Shown here piece by piece: positions 13,323-15,747 of a stretch of DNA of 15,747 bases. The DNA lies in NCBI GenBank assembly GCA_900542795.1, contig UQPD01000048.1, positions 1-15,747 of the forward strand, read 5' to 3'. This DNA is from an uncultured Prevotella sp. Lineage in GTDB: Bacteria; Bacteroidota; Bacteroidia; Bacteroidales; Bacteroidaceae. The notes beneath the pieces are model-generated. The model saw only the letters and a list, made by a program, of their open reading frames with translations. It had not been told where the DNA came from and did no database searches. The position numbers and the translations under genes were made by a program. Numbering within the stretch: position 1 is the first letter of the stretch; each line of letters opens with the position of its first letter.

Positions 13323-15542
13323 ATGAACGTGATAACCAAAACCGTTTCGTTGCCCGATGGACGCACCATTAGCATCGAAACTGGAAAATTGGCCAAGCAA
13401 GCTGACGGCGCAGTTATGTTGCGCATGAACAATACCATGCTTTTGGCCACCGTTTGTGCTGCAAAGACGGCTCAGCCCGGCACAGACTTTATGCCCCTCC
13501 AGTGCGACTACAAAGAAAAATACAGCGCAGCCGGTCGTTTCCCCGGTGGCTTCACCAAGCGCGAAGGTCGTGCTGGCGATTACGAAATTCTTACCTCACG
13601 CCTTGTTGACCGTGCCCTCCGCCCCCTCTTCCCCTCTGACTACCACTGCGAGGTGTACGTTAACATCACGCTCTTCTCAGCCGATGGCGTTGACATGCCC
13701 GATGCTTTGGCAGGTTTTGCAGCCTCAGCAGCTCTTGCTGCCAGCGACATCCCCTTCGAAGGTCCTATCTCTGAGGTTCGCGTAGCTCGCATCAATGGCG
13801 AATATGTGGTTAACCCCACTTTCGACCAACTCAAAAAGGCTGATATGGACATCATGGTTGGTGCCACTGAAGACAACATCATGATGGTTGAAGGCGAAAT
13901 GGACGAAGTGCCTGAAAGCGCATTGCTCGAAGCCCTCAAGGTGGCTCACGAGGCTATCAAGCCCATGTGCCAACTCCAAAAGGAACTCTCTAAAGAACTC
14001 GGAACTGACGTTAAACGCGAATACGACGACGAGGTTAACGACGAAGAACTCCGTCAGCAAGTTAAGGACGAGTGCTACCAGCCCGCTTATGCAATTGCCG
14101 AAGCTGGCGACCACGACAAGCACCAGCGCGAAGAAGCCTTCACTAAAATCCGCGAGGACTTTAAGGAACGTTATGCTGCTGCTCACCCCGAACTCTCTGC
14201 CGATGAACTTGAAGAGAAGAATACATTGGTTGACCGCTACTACCACGATGTAGAACGCGATGCAATGCGTCGTTGCATTCTCGACGAAGGCAAGCGTCTC
14301 GATGGTCGTAAGACTACTGACATCCGTCCCATTTGGTGCGAAGTTTCTCCGCTGCCCATGCCTCACGGTTCTGCCATCTTTACACGTGGCGAAACACAGG
14401 CTTTGGCTACTGCCACACTCGGCACTAAGCTCGATGAAAAGATGGTAGACGATGTACTCGATAAGAGCTACATGCGCTTCCTCCTTCACTACAACTTCCC
14501 TCCCTTCTCAACAGGCGAAGCTAAAGCACAGCGTGGTGTAGGCCGTCGTGAAATTGGTCACGGTCACTTGGCTTGGCGTGCATTGAAGGGTCAAATTCCT
14601 GCAGACTATCCTTACACCGTACGTGTAGTGAGCGACATTCTCGAATCTAACGGTTCATCGTCAATGGCTACTGTATGTGCTGGTACACTTGCCCTTATGG
14701 ATGCTGGTGTACCCATCAAGGCTCCTGTAAGCGGTATTGCTATGGGTCTTATTAAGAACCCTGGCGAAGAAAAATATGCTGTACTTTCAGACATCCTCGG
14801 CGATGAGGACCACTTGGGCGACATGGACTTCAAGACCACTGGTACTGCCAAGGGTTTGACTGCTACACAGATGGATATTAAGTGCGATGGTCTTTCATAC
14901 GAAATCCTTGAAAAGGCACTTGCACAGGCTAAGCAAGCTCGCGAGCACATCTTAGGCAAGATTCTCGAAACCATGCCTGCTCCTCGTGCTGAACTCAAGC
15001 CTCACGTACCTCGCATCGAAGCTTTCGAAATTCCTAAGGAATTCATCGGTGCTGTTATTGGCCCGGGCGGAAAGATTATTCAGGGTATGCAGGAAGAGAC
15101 GGGTGCTACCATCACTATCGAAGAAGAAGATGGTGTTGGCAAAATTCAGGTTTCAGGTCCTAACAAGGATAGCATTGATGCTGCCGTTGCAAAGATCCGT
15201 GCCATTGTTGCCATCCCCGAAGTTGGCGAAATCTACGACGCTAAAGTTGTTAGCATCATGCCTTATGGTTGCTTCGTAGAGTTCATGCCGGGCAAGGAAG
15301 GTTTGCTCCACATCTCTGAAATTGCATGGAAGCGTCTTGAGTCAGTTGAAGAAGCTGGCATCAAGGAAGGCGACACCATCTTGGTTAAGCTCCTCGAAAT
15401 CGATGAAAAGACTGGTAAGTTCCGTCTTTCACACCGTGTTCTCGAAGAGAAGCCTGAGGGTTACGAAGAACGTCCTGCACGTCGTCCTCGTCGTGAAGGT
15501 GGCGAAGGTCGTCCCGCACGTCGTCCCCGCAACAACGACTAA
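13323..15542 (+). CDS. pnp: Polynucleotide phosphorylase
   Basis: A 3'-5' phosphorolytic exoribonuclease of mRNA decay, acting as a trimer. The protein is 739 aa from the ATG at 13323. In order: first RNase PH-like domain (about 10-220, with FPGGFTKREGRAGDYEILTS), a helical linker, second RNase PH-like domain from about 325 (FTRGETQALATATLGT) with the catalytic acidic stretch GDEDHLGDMDFK near 495-506, KH domain with IGPGGK near 579-584, S1 domain from about 634 (GEIYDAKVVSIMPYGCFVEF), and an Arg/Gly/Pro-rich tail (about 706-739), a common Bacteroidetes addition. The frame is open upstream to 13140, but the conserved N-terminus MNVITKTVSL starts at 13323. Codon use is richer in C-ending codons than the neighbours, as expected for a highly expressed gene. 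A terminator follows. Confidence 0.97.
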   Translation: MNVITKTVSLPDGRTISIETGKLAKQADGAVMLRMNNTMLLATVCAAKTAQPGTDFMPLQCDYKEKYSAAGRFPGGFTKREGRAGDYEILTSRLVDRALRPLFPSDYHCEVYVNITLFSADGVDMPDALAGFAASAALAASDIPFEGPISEVRVARINGEYVVNPTFDQLKKADMDIMVGATEDNIMMVEGEMDEVPESALLEALKVAHEAIKPMCQLQKELSKELGTDVKREYDDEVNDEELRQQVKDECYQPAYAIAEAGDHDKHQREEAFTKIREDFKERYAAAHPELSADELEEKNTLVDRYYHDVERDAMRRCILDEGKRLDGRKTTDIRPIWCEVSPLPMPHGSAIFTRGETQALATATLGTKLDEKMVDDVLDKSYMRFLLHYNFPPFSTGEAKAQRGVGRREIGHGHLAWRALKGQIPADYPYTVRVVSDILESNGSSSMATVCAGTLALMDAGVPIKAPVSGIAMGLIKNPGEEKYAVLSDILGDEDHLGDMDFKTTGTAKGLTATQMDIKCDGLSYEILEKALAQAKQAREHILGKILETMPAPRAELKPHVPRIEAFEIPKEFIGAVIGPGGKIIQGMQEETGATITIEEEDGVGKIQVSGPNKDSIDAAVAKIRAIVAIPEVGEIYDAKVVSIMPYGCFVEFMPGKEGLLHISEIAWKRLESVEEAGIKEGDTILVKLLEIDEKTGKFRLSHRVLEEKPEGYEERPARRPRREGGEGRPARRPRNND

Positions 15543-15597
15543 TACGTTGTTGTTTCCTCTATAATATCATATAGGAATGAATATTTAGCCATAACTC

Positions 15598-15648
15598 ATA
15601 AGTCCCCTTTCCCCTCTTCACGAGGTGGCAAGGGGACTTATTTGTTTC
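15598..15648 (+). terminator. Rho-independent terminator of pnp
   Basis: A perfect 12-bp stem ATAAGTCCCCTT (15598-15609) / AAGGGGACTTAT (15630-15641), with a small inner CCTC/GAGG pairing in the 20-base loop, followed by TTGTTTCTCGTT. The U-run is interrupted, but the stem is strong and lies 55 bases after the pnp stop. Confidence 0.8.
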
Positions 15649-15685
15649 TCGTTACTAATAACTTTTAGACTTTACAATCTACTAA

Positions 15686-15747
15686 TCATAAATGTCCCCA
15701 AAAAGTCTATTGATTAACTCGACCAAGTTAATTGATTAACTTTGCCT
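15686..15747 (+). repeat. 22-nt tandem repeat with a promoter-like box at the window end
   Basis: TCATAAATGTCC (15686-15697) is a fragment of the repeat unit seen around 11750-11790. Then two 22-base units follow, 15703-15724 and 15725-15746, both containing ATTGATTAACT. The second includes AAGTTAAT-TG-ATTAACTT (15725-15742), a perfect 8-bp inverted repeat. TAACTTTG at 15737-15744 fits the -7 consensus, so this may be the promoter and operator of a gene beyond the window. Confidence 0.5.

Noticed and set aside
13725..14489. Long minus-strand ORF of 254 codons opposite pnp
   Set aside because: It mirrors the pnp reading frame on the other strand, has no start signals or family features, and pnp is unmistakable.

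Overview
The window looks like the end of a contig from a Bacteroidales genome, most likely a Prevotellaceae relative. This rests on a short AMP nucleosidase next to holA, the gene order sigma-54 activator / LptE / TPR protein / SecG, a DUF5020-type outer-membrane protein beside an NCS2 permease, and promoters of the Bacteroidetes form (TTTG, then 19-20 nt, then TAnnTTTG). The first 48 bases are not biological: they are an Illumina Nextera adapter with an i7 index left on the contig.

Region by region: 49-494 is AT-rich and holds at most a small ORF cut by the contig edge. 495-2375 is a minus-strand amn-holA unit with its own promoter and terminator. A plus-strand gene for a lone HsdR N-terminal (PD-(D/E)XK-like) domain follows at 2581-3036 and overlaps, tail to tail, a membrane-anchored helix-hairpin-helix protein (minus). 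Upstream of that is a membrane protein resembling DUF6057 (minus). Then comes the minus-strand envelope cluster, in transcription order sigma-54 activator (8496), lptE (7222), TPR protein (6589), secG (5636), with a promoter at 8586-8616 and a strong terminator after secG. A 191-aa gene of unknown function (minus, 8684-9259) closes the left half.

From 9260 to 13100 the character changes. Every intergenic gap except the tRNA locus holds copies of one composite repeat family: a CCCC-GAAA-GGGG hairpin, a 29-nt core beginning TGGCTCATTGATGG, and 23-26 nt tandem units. Between the repeats lie an NCS2 purine permease plus DUF5020/Tsx-like protein pair (probable purine/nucleoside uptake across both membranes), an orphan YolD-like gene, and a tRNA-Ser(GCU)/tRNA-Glu(CUC) operon with a clear promoter and terminator. 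The repeat island between the DUF5020 gene and the yolD-like gene is built like a miniature inverted-repeat element.

The window ends with pnp (polynucleotide phosphorylase), its terminator, and a 22-nt tandem repeat that carries a promoter-like -7 box. The permease pair and the AMP nucleosidase both belong to purine salvage; LptE, SecG and the sigma-54 activator belong to envelope biogenesis. The most unusual content is the repeat family and the orphan YolD-like gene it adjoins.
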